A stretch of DNA of 7,169 nt from JBDSTZ01 sp039927975. GTDB lineage: Bacteria > Pseudomonadota > Gammaproteobacteria > Burkholderiales > Burkholderiaceae_D. The translations under genes were made by a program, and so were the position numbers. Shown piece by piece: positions 1 to 5,881 of this stretch (its first letter is position 1; each line of letters starts with the position of its first letter). Location of the stretch: assembly GCA_039927975.1 (NCBI GenBank), contig JBDSTZ010000301.1:1-7169 (forward strand), given 5' to 3'. The notes under the pieces were generated by a model. That model was not told the DNA's origin. It did not search any database and was given only the letters and a program-made list of their open reading frames with translations.

Positions 1-1125
1 GGTATCGAAGTAGAAATCCCACTTTTCGTTCGGTTGCCACTGGAAGCTGAGGGTCTCGCCGACCCGGTTGCGCTTGCCTTCATAGAGCACGTGGCGGCCA
101 AGGCGCGCCATCAGCGCGTTGTCGATCTGCTGGATGGTGGCGCCGGGATTGAGGGCGAGCAGCATGGCGCGGTCGATCGGCTTGCCGGCCACCAGGACCG
201 AGCGGGCGTACTCGGGCAACTCGCTGAGCGGCAGGCCGGCCGGCACCAGGTCGGGGGTGGACTGCGAACCGCCGCCGGTGCTGTTGGGGTTGTCCGACGG
301 CAGGGCCTGGATCGCCACGCCAGTCGTCTTCAACTGGAAGTTGCGCATATCGACGGCCTGGAAGCCCTCGGTCTTGTAGGCGGTGTTGCCGAAGGCCACG
401 CCGGCGAGCGCGCCGAATTTGCCGAAGGTGCTGCTCTTCCAGGTGTTGCTGACCAGGGCCGAGCCGGTGTTGCCGAACTTGCCGGCCTCGTCGCGGTAAT
501 TGCCGCTGAGGGTGAAGGCCGAACGGAAGCCGCTCTTGTCGAACGGCCGCACGCTGCGCATGTTGACCGTGCCGGCGATGCCGCCTTCCATCAGGCTGGC
601 TTGCTGGCTCTTGTAGACGCTGGCGCTGCGGAACAGTTCGGACGGCAGGAAGTCCATGTCGACTTCGCGGTTGGCGCTGATGACGCCGCCCCAGCTGCCG
701 GCCGACGCCGAGGCCATCGGTGCGCTGTTGAGCAGCACGCGGGTGAAGGCCGGGCCCATGCCGCGGATCGAGATGTTCATGCCCTCGCCGTCGATGCTGG
801 CGCGGGTGACGGTGACGCCGGGGATCCGCGACAGCGCGTCGGCGATGTTCGGTTCCGGGAACTTGCCCATGTCCTCCTGGAACACCGTGTCGGACAGACC
901 GATGTTGTCGCGTTTTTCATTGGCCGAGAGGGCGAGCGAGCTGCGAATGCCGGTGACCACCACCGTCTGCTTGGCGGCGGCGTCCTTGTCGGCTTCCTGC
1001 GCGGCTGCCGTGCTCTGGGCTTGCGCGTAGGCGCTGGCGATCAGGCCGGCGAGCACCGTCGTGACGAACACGTCGCGTCGCTGTCCCACCCGACGCCGCG
1101 CGCCGCTCTGTACATTTTTAATCAT
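1..1125 (-). CDS. TonB-dependent outer-membrane receptor, N-terminal part (gene runs off the left edge)
   Basis: This is the first 375 codons of an open frame on the minus strand, with no stop before the window edge. The ATG at 1125 is preceded by GGAGA five bases upstream, which decides the start. Residues 1-36 are a basic then hydrophobic Sec signal peptide, with likely cleavage after AYAQA. Residues 54-61 (TVVVTGIR) look like the TonB box or start of the mature signature. Residues about 70-195 form the plug domain, with KFPEPNIADALSRIPGV at 88-104, the ISIRGMGP motif at 118-125 and EGGIAGTVNMR at 180-190. After that the beta-barrel begins. These motifs match the long 'TonB-Xanth-Caul' receptor type, usually around 900-1000 residues, so over half the protein is missing here. 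By family and by its xylanase neighbours it most likely imports xylo-oligosaccharides across the outer membrane using TonB energy. The substrate is inferred from context only. Confidence 0.93.
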   Translation of the reverse strand, partial: MIKNVQSGARRRVGQRRDVFVTTVLAGLIASAYAQAQSTAAAQEADKDAAAKQTVVVTGIRSSLALSANEKRDNIGLSDTVFQEDMGKFPEPNIADALSRIPGVTVTRASIDGEGMNISIRGMGPAFTRVLLNSAPMASASAGSWGGVISANREVDMDFLPSELFRSASVYKSQQASLMEGGIAGTVNMRSVRPFDKSGFRSAFTLSGNYRDEAGKFGNTGSALVSNTWKSSTFGKFGALAGVAFGNTAYKTEGFQAVDMRNFQLKTTGVAIQALPSDNPNSTGGGSQSTPDLVPAGLPLSELPEYARSVLVAGKPIDRAMLLALNPGATIQQIDNALMARLGRHVLYEGKRNRVGETLSFQWQPNEKWDFYFDT

Positions 1126-1259
1126 TCTTGTCTCCAATTCTCGGCCTCTGGTGCCTTTGGTATTTACGCCAGTGTCGGCGCTGCGATTTTTTTTACTGTC
1201 ATTAGCGCAAGGACATGGTCGCGCAACCCATTCCGGCGGTTTTCGCAGAGACTATCCGT

Positions 1260-1292
1260 GCGCCGCCGCCCTCCCCGTCCGGGACGCGGCGC
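1260..1292 (-). other. GC-rich hairpin in the receptor mRNA leader
   Basis: GCGCCGC at 1260-1266 is perfectly complementary to GCGGCGC at 1286-1292. An inner TCCC/GGGA stem (1272-1275 with 1281-1284) closes on a five-base loop. If transcription starts near 1345, this lies about 55-85 nt into the receptor leader. It could stabilise the message or act in regulation. There is no T-run after it on the minus strand, so a simple intrinsic terminator is not supported. Confidence 0.4.
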
Positions 1293-1327
1293 CTGGCCCT
1301 TGCTCGTCATAACAGTCTTGATACCCT

Positions 1328-1346
1328 AATGAATAGCGCTATCATT
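1328..1346. promoter_or_regulatory. Palindromic LacI-family operator candidate at the receptor promoter
   Basis: The sequence AATGAATAGCGCTATCATT contains a perfect 10-bp palindrome, ATAGCGCTAT (1333-1342). Its outer arms, AATGA and TCATT, are also inverted with respect to each other, slightly off-register. An even palindrome centred on GCGC or CGCG is typical of LacI-family operators. The TAGCGCTA core is shared with the xyl-box of Xanthomonas and Caulobacter as I recall it (TGGTAGCGCTAACA). It sits over the predicted transcription start of the receptor gene, the classical place for repression, and a LacI-type gene lies next door. Binding by that protein is inference. Confidence 0.65.
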
Positions 1347-1351
1347 TTTTG

Positions 1352-1380
1352 ATTCTGACCGATTTGTACTAACGCGTCAA
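1352..1380 (-). promoter_or_regulatory. Sigma-70-like promoter of the receptor gene
   Basis: On the minus strand, TTGACG (1380-1375, five of six matches to TTGACA) is followed after exactly 17 bases by CAGAAT (1357-1352, four of six matches to TATAAT). The predicted start is near 1345, which falls inside the palindromic operator and leaves a leader of about 220 nt before the ATG at 1125. Confidence 0.55.
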
Positions 1381-1573
1381 CTATCTCATAGCGGGCGTTG
1401 CTACAACGACACGGCGGGTGTCAAACATCTTAACGGGATGAAATGGTAGCGATATATCGCCGCGCCTAGAGCATGGCCGATAGGATGGCTCAGACCAGAA
1501 TCGCCAAGGAAACAAAGACTTAGGTGGGAACGCAATGCGTTGGCACGGAATTCATCGCTTGGCGGCGAGAGGG

Positions 1574-1591
1574 AGCCCCGCGCTCGGGGCT
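1574..1591. other. Small perfect hairpin, 7-bp stem
   Basis: AGCCCCG (1574-1580) and CGGGGCT (1585-1591) are exact inverted copies around the four-base loop CGCT. It lies about 210 bp beyond the regulator stop, with no T-run on either side. It might help end the regulator transcript or be a chance GC-rich structure. Confidence 0.3.
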
Positions 1592-1745
1592 TGTGGCTGG
1601 GCCAAGCCAACGTGGCAAGAACCACAAATTGTTTGCGCATAACATTTGCGATTTCAACCGGCCGCGCCGAACAGTGCGAGGGCGATCAGGTGGAGCTGTG
1701 CGGACGGGAGATCGATTGCGGAACGGGCTGAGGGGCTGGGGCTCC

Positions 1746-1779
1746 GGCTGCGGGCTGCGGGCTGCGGGCTGCGGGCTGC
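1746..1779. repeat. Tandem repeat of GGCTGCG, about 4.9 copies
   Basis: Four exact copies of the 7-bp unit GGCTGCG, plus a six-base partial fifth, run head to tail. The array is non-coding and begins about 20 bp downstream of the regulator stop. The length is suited to slipped-strand variation, but it is not inside a gene or close to a promoter, so any effect would probably be limited to transcript ends. Confidence 0.85.
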
Positions 1780-1792
1780 TGCACGAAGCCCG
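1772..1792 (-). terminator. Weak hairpin just after the lacI-type gene
   Basis: CGGGCT (1772-1777) pairs with AGCCCG (1787-1792) around a nine-base loop, starting 8 bases past the regulator stop on the minus strand. It partly overlaps the GGCTGCG repeat, and there is no T-run. It is a possible transcription end for the regulator, but the stem is short. Confidence 0.25.
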
Positions 1793-1799
1793 GCCTGTC

Positions 1800-2909
1800 T
1801 CAGGCAAACGCGCGCACCGGAGGACGCACCCTCGGGGCGGCGTCGGACTGGCGGCGAATCAAGGTGAAATCGATGAACAGGTGCTCCACCTGGTGTGCTT
1901 GCTGATTGCGCAGCGCCTGCACCTGGCGGACCAAGCACCGCACCGCCGTCTCGGCCATCTCGGCGATCGGCTGGCGCACGGTGGTCAAGGTCGGCCAGAT
2001 GGTGGTGGCCAGCGCGGTATCGTCGAAACCGCTGACGGTCAGGTCGCCCGGCACATCCAGTTCGAGCCGGTGCGCCACCGCGACGGTGGCGGCGGCCATG
2101 TCGTCGTTGCTGGCGAATATGGCGGTCGGCCGGTCGGGCAGCGCCAGCAGCAGTTCGGCCGCGTCGAGCCCGGAGCGGTAGTTGAACAGGCCGGGCACAA
2201 CCAGCTCGGGCGACAGGTCGCCACCCATTTCGCGCAGCGCGGCCTGGTAGCCGGCCAGACGCGGCGCGCTGACCGACTGGTTGGGGTGGCCCATCACGAA
2301 GCCGATGCGCCGGTGGCCCAGCTCGATCAGGTGGCGCGTCATTTGATAGGCGGCCTCGCGATCGTCAATGCTGACCGCGTTGACCCGGCTGTCGGGCTGG
2401 CCGCAGGCGACCACCACCAGTGGCATGCCGGCGCCGGCGATCAGGTCGATGATCTGCGCGATGTCGCACAAGGGCGGCGGCAGGATCATGCCGTCGAGCT
2501 GGTTGTCGATCAGGCGCCGGGTCTGGGCGATCGCCGGTTCGCCCACTTCGCACTCTTCGACAAACAGCTGGACGTTGTTCAGGCTGGCCTGGCTCAACAG
2601 GCCGAGCAGGAACTCGGCCAGATAGGCGCCGCTCGGCTTGCTGTACAGGAAGCCGACGCGGATCGGCTTGGAGCCGGCCAGGCTGCGCGCCTCCTGGTTG
2701 GGCGCGTAGTTGAGGGCGGCGACGGCATCGGCGACTTTCTTGCGGGTGCTGGCGCGCACTGTCGACTTGCCATTCATTACCCGCGACACCGTCATGGGCG
2801 ACACGCCGGCCAGCCTGGCCACGTCGATCATGCTCGGGCTGCGCCTGGCGTCAGGGTCGCCCTCGCCTCCTTGAGTGGCAAACGAGGATGGCGGGAGGGA
2901 TCTGGTCAT
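1800..2909 (-). CDS. LacI-family transcriptional repressor
   Basis: A 369-residue protein with the full LacI plan. The DNA-binding helix-turn-helix at about 26-50 contains MIDVARLAGVSPMTVSRVMN. The hinge helix region follows (LNYAPNQEARSLAGS, about 66-80), then a periplasmic-binding-protein-like effector domain from about 83 to 355. That domain has RLAGY (217-221), ASNDDMA (266-272), SGFDDT (293-298) and the usual FTLIRRQS end. I chose the ATG at 2909, which gives a 25-residue lead before the helix-turn-helix. No good ribosome site is visible there, and an in-frame TTG at 2993 is an alternative. By family it binds paired half-sites as a dimer and releases on binding a sugar. Its position between the receptor and divergent xylanase genes suggests local control by xylose or a xylo-oligosaccharide. 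The ligand cannot be read from the sequence. Confidence 0.93.
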   Translation of the reverse strand: MTRSLPPSSFATQGGEGDPDARRSPSMIDVARLAGVSPMTVSRVMNGKSTVRASTRKKVADAVAALNYAPNQEARSLAGSKPIRVGFLYSKPSGAYLAEFLLGLLSQASLNNVQLFVEECEVGEPAIAQTRRLIDNQLDGMILPPPLCDIAQIIDLIAGAGMPLVVVACGQPDSRVNAVSIDDREAAYQMTRHLIELGHRRIGFVMGHPNQSVSAPRLAGYQAALREMGGDLSPELVVPGLFNYRSGLDAAELLLALPDRPTAIFASNDDMAAATVAVAHRLELDVPGDLTVSGFDDTALATTIWPTLTTVRQPIAEMAETAVRCLVRQVQALRNQQAHQVEHLFIDFTLIRRQSDAAPRVRPPVRAFA

Positions 2910-3056
2910 GGCGTATTCAATCAAAAAACAACAGCGGATGTTTGCGCGATCTCTCGCAGGCGCCACTGTAACATGGCCATCTTTGCCCCGCAAATTCGGC
3001 CGGCGACCGGTTTTGATGGAGAGAGATCGATTTCATGGCGTGATTATCGCGCTTTT

Positions 3057-3076
3057 CATATCGAAATTCTGATATG
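3057..3076. promoter_or_regulatory. AT-rich inverted repeat in the divergent promoter region
   Basis: CATATC (3057-3062) and GATATG (3071-3076) are exact inverted arms separated by eight bases. It lies upstream of the proposed -10 element for the xylanase gene, near where a -35 would sit. This could be a site for an activator or other regulator, or chance in AT-rich DNA. No known motif is recognised. Confidence 0.3.
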
Positions 3077-3079
3077 CCA

Positions 3080-3090
3080 TGATATATTAT
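3080..3090 (+). promoter_or_regulatory. Extended -10 promoter candidate for the GH10 operon
   Basis: TGATATATT (3080-3088) fits an extended -10 (TG, one base, then TATATT with five of six matches). The overlapping TATTAT (3085-3090) is an equal alternative. No convincing -35 hexamer is present at 16-18 bp spacing, which agrees with an extended -10 or an activated promoter. The start would be near 3095-3097, leaving a leader of about 110 nt. Confidence 0.4.
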
Positions 3091-3099
3091 TGAAAAATA

Positions 3100-3115
3100 G
3101 ATTGCGCTACCAATC
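3100..3115. promoter_or_regulatory. xyl-box-like operator candidate before the GH10 operon
   Basis: GATTGCGCTACCAATC has exact inverted ends, GATTG and CAATC, around six bases. Read on the minus strand it contains TGGTAGCGC, identical to the first nine bases of the xyl-box TGGTAGCGCTAACA (recalled from Xanthomonas/Caulobacter work), with 11 of 14 positions matching overall. It falls just past the proposed xylanase transcription start, a repressor position. The neighbouring LacI-type protein is the natural candidate to bind it. Confidence 0.5.
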
Positions 3116-3203
3116 GACCTATCAAGGAAAATAGTCACGCGTTTGCTCGCTCGAAGCGGACGCCGACGCCGTGCAGCGCAGACAGACTCACCGAAGGAGA
3201 CAC

Positions 3204-4331
3204 ATGCCCAATCGCAGAACCCTCTTGCAGATGCTCGGCGCCAGCGCCGGCGCCTGCATACTGGCGCCCTCGGCGCTGGCAGCCAGCGCGCCGGAGCCGC
3301 TGAAAAACCTCGCAAAAAAGAAAGGCATGCGCTTTGGCAATGCCATCGGCATGGGCCCCGGCAGTTTTGCCGATCCGGCCTACCGACAGCTGATGGCGCG
3401 CGAGTGCAACCTGATCGTCGCCGAGAACGAAACCAAATGGCAAGCCCTGCAACCGCGGCCCGGCCCGCATCAGTTCGGCCAGGCCGACGAGATGTTTGCC
3501 TGGGCAAGGAAGGAAGGCATGCAGTTGCGCGGCCACTGCCTGGTCTGGCAATCGCCAAAATGGCTGCCGGCCTGGGTCAACGCGGCCGACTTCGGCGCCC
3601 AGCCGGTGCAGACCGCCGAGCGTCTGCTGAGTGAGCATATCAAGGCGGTCTGCACGCATTTCGGCGCCGATGTCATCAGCTACGACGTGGTCAACGAGGC
3701 GGTCAGTCCCGACAACGGCGCGCTGATCGACAACGTGTTCAGCGAACGGCTCGGCGCGCTGGAGGAAATCGACCTTGCCTTCCGCCTGGCCAGGCAGCAA
3801 GCGCCGAACGCGCAGCTGGTCTACAACGACTACATGGGTCCGGGCCCGGGCAGCGCGCGCCACCGCGCCGGCGTGCTCAAGCTGCTGCACGCGCTGCGCG
3901 CACGCGGCACGCCGATCGACGCGCTCGGCCTGCAAAGCCATGTCGGCGACGATCTGCCGGCTTCGAGCACCGGCGCCGGCAGCGAATGGCGCAAGTTTCT
4001 CGACGAGGTCACCGGCATGGGTTACGACCTCTTGATCACCGAATTCGACGTCAACGACCGCAAGCTGCCGGCCGACTTCGCCCAGCGCGACGCCGGCGTG
4101 GCCGCGATCGCGCGCGATTACCTCGACCTGACGCTGAGCTACCCGGTGTGCCGCGACTTCCTGCTGTGGGGAATGGCCGACCACGTGAACTGGCTGCAAA
4201 CCTGGAAGGAGGCGGCACGTTCGGACGGCGCGGCCCAGCGCCCGGCGCCTTACGACAGCAAGCTGCGCGCCAAGCCGCTGCGCGAGACGATCGCCAAGGC
4301 CTTGAGCGACATGCCGCCGCGCAGAGCCTGA
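3204..4331 (+). CDS. GH10 endo-1,4-beta-xylanase, exported
   Basis: A 375-residue secreted enzyme expected to cut internal beta-1,4 bonds of xylan. The ATG at 3204 follows AAGGAG four bases upstream. The N-terminus has a Tat-like signal (NRRTLLQ at 3-9, hydrophobic stretch, ALA at 24-26 as likely cleavage site). The rest is one GH10 barrel with no carbohydrate-binding module. Family motifs appear in order: AENETKW (73-79), GHCLVWQ (110-116), DVVNEA with acid/base Glu165, LGLQSH with His246, ITEFD with nucleophile Glu280, and LWGMADHVNWL (321-331). All catalytic residues are present. One oddity is Gln116 where the family normally has His in GHTLVWH. It is the first gene of a probable two-gene operon, with the esterase-like gene starting 24 nt downstream. 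Divergence from the LacI gene suggests repressor control. Confidence in the family is very high; a periplasmic or extracellular site is inferred. Confidence 0.95.
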   Translation: MPNRRTLLQMLGASAGACILAPSALAASAPEPLKNLAKKKGMRFGNAIGMGPGSFADPAYRQLMARECNLIVAENETKWQALQPRPGPHQFGQADEMFAWARKEGMQLRGHCLVWQSPKWLPAWVNAADFGAQPVQTAERLLSEHIKAVCTHFGADVISYDVVNEAVSPDNGALIDNVFSERLGALEEIDLAFRLARQQAPNAQLVYNDYMGPGPGSARHRAGVLKLLHALRARGTPIDALGLQSHVGDDLPASSTGAGSEWRKFLDEVTGMGYDLLITEFDVNDRKLPADFAQRDAGVAAIARDYLDLTLSYPVCRDFLLWGMADHVNWLQTWKEAARSDGAAQRPAPYDSKLRAKPLRETIAKALSDMPPRRA

Positions 4332-4355
4332 GTCCATCAAAAAGGAGACTTCATC

Positions 4356-5648
4356 ATGGCGATTTTTCATATGCGCGGCACCCTGCTCGGAATGCTCTTG
4401 CTGACCGGCCAGTGCGGCCTGGCGCAAGCCGACAATGCCAAGGCCGAGGTGCCCAGGCCGGAACGCTGGGTGGCGAGCTGGGGCACCGCGCAGATGATTC
4501 CCGACGGCCAGAACGCGTTGCCTGCCGACAAATGGCGCGACGCCACCTTGCGCCAAGTGGTGCGCCTGTCGATCGGCGGCGAGCGCCTGCGTGTGCGCAT
4601 CAGCAATGTGTTCGGCAGCCAGCCGCTGATCGTCAACGCCGCCAGCGTCGGCTTGCCGGCGCGCGCGCCCTTGCCGGACCTGATCCCGGACAGCCTGCGC
4701 GCCTTGAGTTTCTCGGGCCGCGCCAGCGTGATGATCCCGGCCGGCACCGAAGCCTACAGCGATCCGGTCGAGCTGCGCGTGGGGCGCGCGGCCGACCTGG
4801 CGATCTCCCTGCACTTCAAGGCCGAGCCGGCGCGCCAGACCGGCCATCCCGGCGCCCGCTCGAACAACTATGTGGCGCCCGGGAACCTGGTGATGTCGGC
4901 GGCCCTGCCCGGCGCCGAAACCTTCACCCGCTGGTACCAGATCGCCGACGTCGAAGTGGCGGCGCCGGCGAGTACCCGCGCGGTGGTGGCGATCGGCGAT
5001 TCGATCACCGACGGTTATGGCGTGGCCGCCAACACCAACACGCGCTGGACCGATTGGCTGGCCAAGCGGATGGCCGCCGGCGGCCTTGCGAACATGGGGG
5101 TGGTCAACGCCGGCATTGGCGGCGGGCGCATGTTGCGCGACGGTCTGGGCCCCAACCTGGCGTCGCGCTTCGATCGCGACGTGCTCGCGCGCAGCGGCGT
5201 GAGCCACGCCATCGTGCTGATCGGCGTGAACGACATGGGCGGGCTGCACAAGAGCGGCCAGGACAGCCCCGAGGCACGCCAGGCCATGCTCGACGACCTC
5301 AAGGACAGTTACCGGCAATTGGCCGAACGCGCCCACGCGCACGGCGTCTGCCTGATCGGCGGCACCATGACGCCGTATGCCGGCAGCGGTTATTACAGCC
5401 CCGGCGCCGAGAATGAAAAAGACCGCCAGGCCGTCAACGCGTGGATCCGCAGCTCGCCGCTGTTCGATGGCGTCGCCGACTTCGACGCGGCGCTGCGCGA
5501 TCCGGCGCAACCGGACCGCCTGCTCAAGGCCGTCGACAATGACGGCCTGCATCCCTCGGCCGAGGGATACCGGGTGATGGCCGACGCGGTGCCGCTGCAA
5601 CAGCTGGCCGCCTGCCGTTTCAGCCCTGCCCCGGCACCCGTCAAGTAA
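4356..5648 (+). CDS. SGNH/GDSL-family hydrolase, probable carbohydrate esterase
   Basis: A 430-residue exported protein. The ATG at 4356 has AAGGAG eight bases upstream. A Sec signal covers about residues 1-25, with AQA at 23-25. Residues about 36-205 form a distinct N-terminal region starting with WVASWGTAQM, predicted mostly beta. The SGNH domain occupies about 207-420: block I AIGDSITDG with nucleophile Ser216, block II NAGIGGG (251-257), block III GVND (290-293) and block V DGLH with Asp396 and His399. The catalytic set is therefore complete. The family removes acyl groups from sugars, lipids or other substrates. Its place directly after a GH10 xylanase makes acetylxylan or acetylated xylo-oligosaccharides the best guess. 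The specific esterase family is not assigned, and a lipase-like or arylesterase activity cannot be excluded. It is probably cotranscribed with the xylanase. Confidence 0.9.
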   Translation: MAIFHMRGTLLGMLLLTGQCGLAQADNAKAEVPRPERWVASWGTAQMIPDGQNALPADKWRDATLRQVVRLSIGGERLRVRISNVFGSQPLIVNAASVGLPARAPLPDLIPDSLRALSFSGRASVMIPAGTEAYSDPVELRVGRAADLAISLHFKAEPARQTGHPGARSNNYVAPGNLVMSAALPGAETFTRWYQIADVEVAAPASTRAVVAIGDSITDGYGVAANTNTRWTDWLAKRMAAGGLANMGVVNAGIGGGRMLRDGLGPNLASRFDRDVLARSGVSHAIVLIGVNDMGGLHKSGQDSPEARQAMLDDLKDSYRQLAERAHAHGVCLIGGTMTPYAGSGYYSPGAENEKDRQAVNAWIRSSPLFDGVADFDAALRDPAQPDRLLKAVDNDGLHPSAEGYRVMADAVPLQQLAACRFSPAPAPVK

Positions 5649-5668
5649 GTCCGCATTCCTGAAAATGA

Positions 5669-5691
5669 CAGGTGGCGCGCGCCGCCACCTG
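5669..5691 (+). terminator. Strong hairpin after the esterase gene
   Basis: CAGGTGGCG (5669-5677) and CGCCACCTG (5683-5691) form a perfect 9-bp stem with loop CGCGC, 20 bases past the esterase stop. There is no T-run after it, so it may be a non-canonical terminator or an mRNA 3'-end stabiliser. It suggests the GH10-esterase operon ends here, or that the GH30 gene is expressed at a different level. Confidence 0.5.
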
Positions 5692-5807
5692 GCTCCATGT
5701 CGTCTTCACCGCGCCGAATCATCTCGGCGATTGTCACTTTCAATTCATTGGCGAGCCGGATGATCGGCGCGGCGGGAGGGCGTCCAACAACCATTCAACA
5801 GCGACAA

Positions 5808-5821
5808 AGGTAGCAGTAGCA
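5808..5821 (+). promoter_or_regulatory. Weak xyl-box-like element before the GH30 gene
   Basis: AGGTAGCAGTAGCA matches 10 of 14 positions of the recalled xyl-box TGGTAGCGCTAACA, but its centre is AG rather than GC. It also reads as a short direct repeat (GTAGCA twice). It lies 60 bp before the GH30 start. No clear -35/-10 pair was found in the 233-bp gap, although TTGTCA at 5731-5736 is a possible -35. Confidence 0.25.
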
Positions 5822-5881
5822 GAAGTGAAGTTTACGTATCAAATCGGAGTCCCAACCACAATTTGAACAAGGAGACGCTTC

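Larger units (their letters stand above)
1126..1799. other. Intergenic region between receptor gene and lacI-type gene, no gene seen
   Basis: This 674-bp stretch separates the receptor start from the regulator stop; both genes are on the minus strand. The receptor side (about 1126-1400) is more AT-rich and carries its promoter, operator and a leader of about 220 nt. The regulator side is GC-rich and carries small hairpins and a 7-bp tandem repeat. Short open frames on both strands show no recognisable protein pattern, so I do not call a gene here. Confidence 0.7.

Noticed and set aside
1164..1202. Thirteen-codon minus-strand frame (MTVKKIAAPTLA) in the receptor leader, a possible leader peptide
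   Set aside because: It has no ribosome site, and such short frames are expected by chance; no regulatory codon run is evident.
34..1329. 431-codon plus-strand frame at the left end
   Set aside because: It is the antisense shadow of the receptor gene, whose minus-strand frame has a signal peptide, plug motifs and a ribosome site.
1524..3134. 536-codon plus-strand frame opposite the lacI-type gene
   Set aside because: It has the Gln/His/Ala/Arg-rich make-up typical of antisense to a GC-rich gene, and the opposite strand clearly encodes the regulator.
3135..5600. Uninterrupted 821-codon frame on the minus strand opposite the GH10 and SGNH genes
   Set aside because: Its translation is rich in Ala, Arg, Gly, His and Gln with no domain pattern. 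It mirrors two clear enzyme genes and results from high GC and codon bias.
5690..5794. Minus-strand stretch reading LANELKVTIAEMIRRGEDD, which looks somewhat protein-like
   Set aside because: Codon third positions are less GC-rich than in the real genes, there is no ribosome site, and the frame runs on through the hairpin into the esterase antisense. It may be chance or a very decayed relic.
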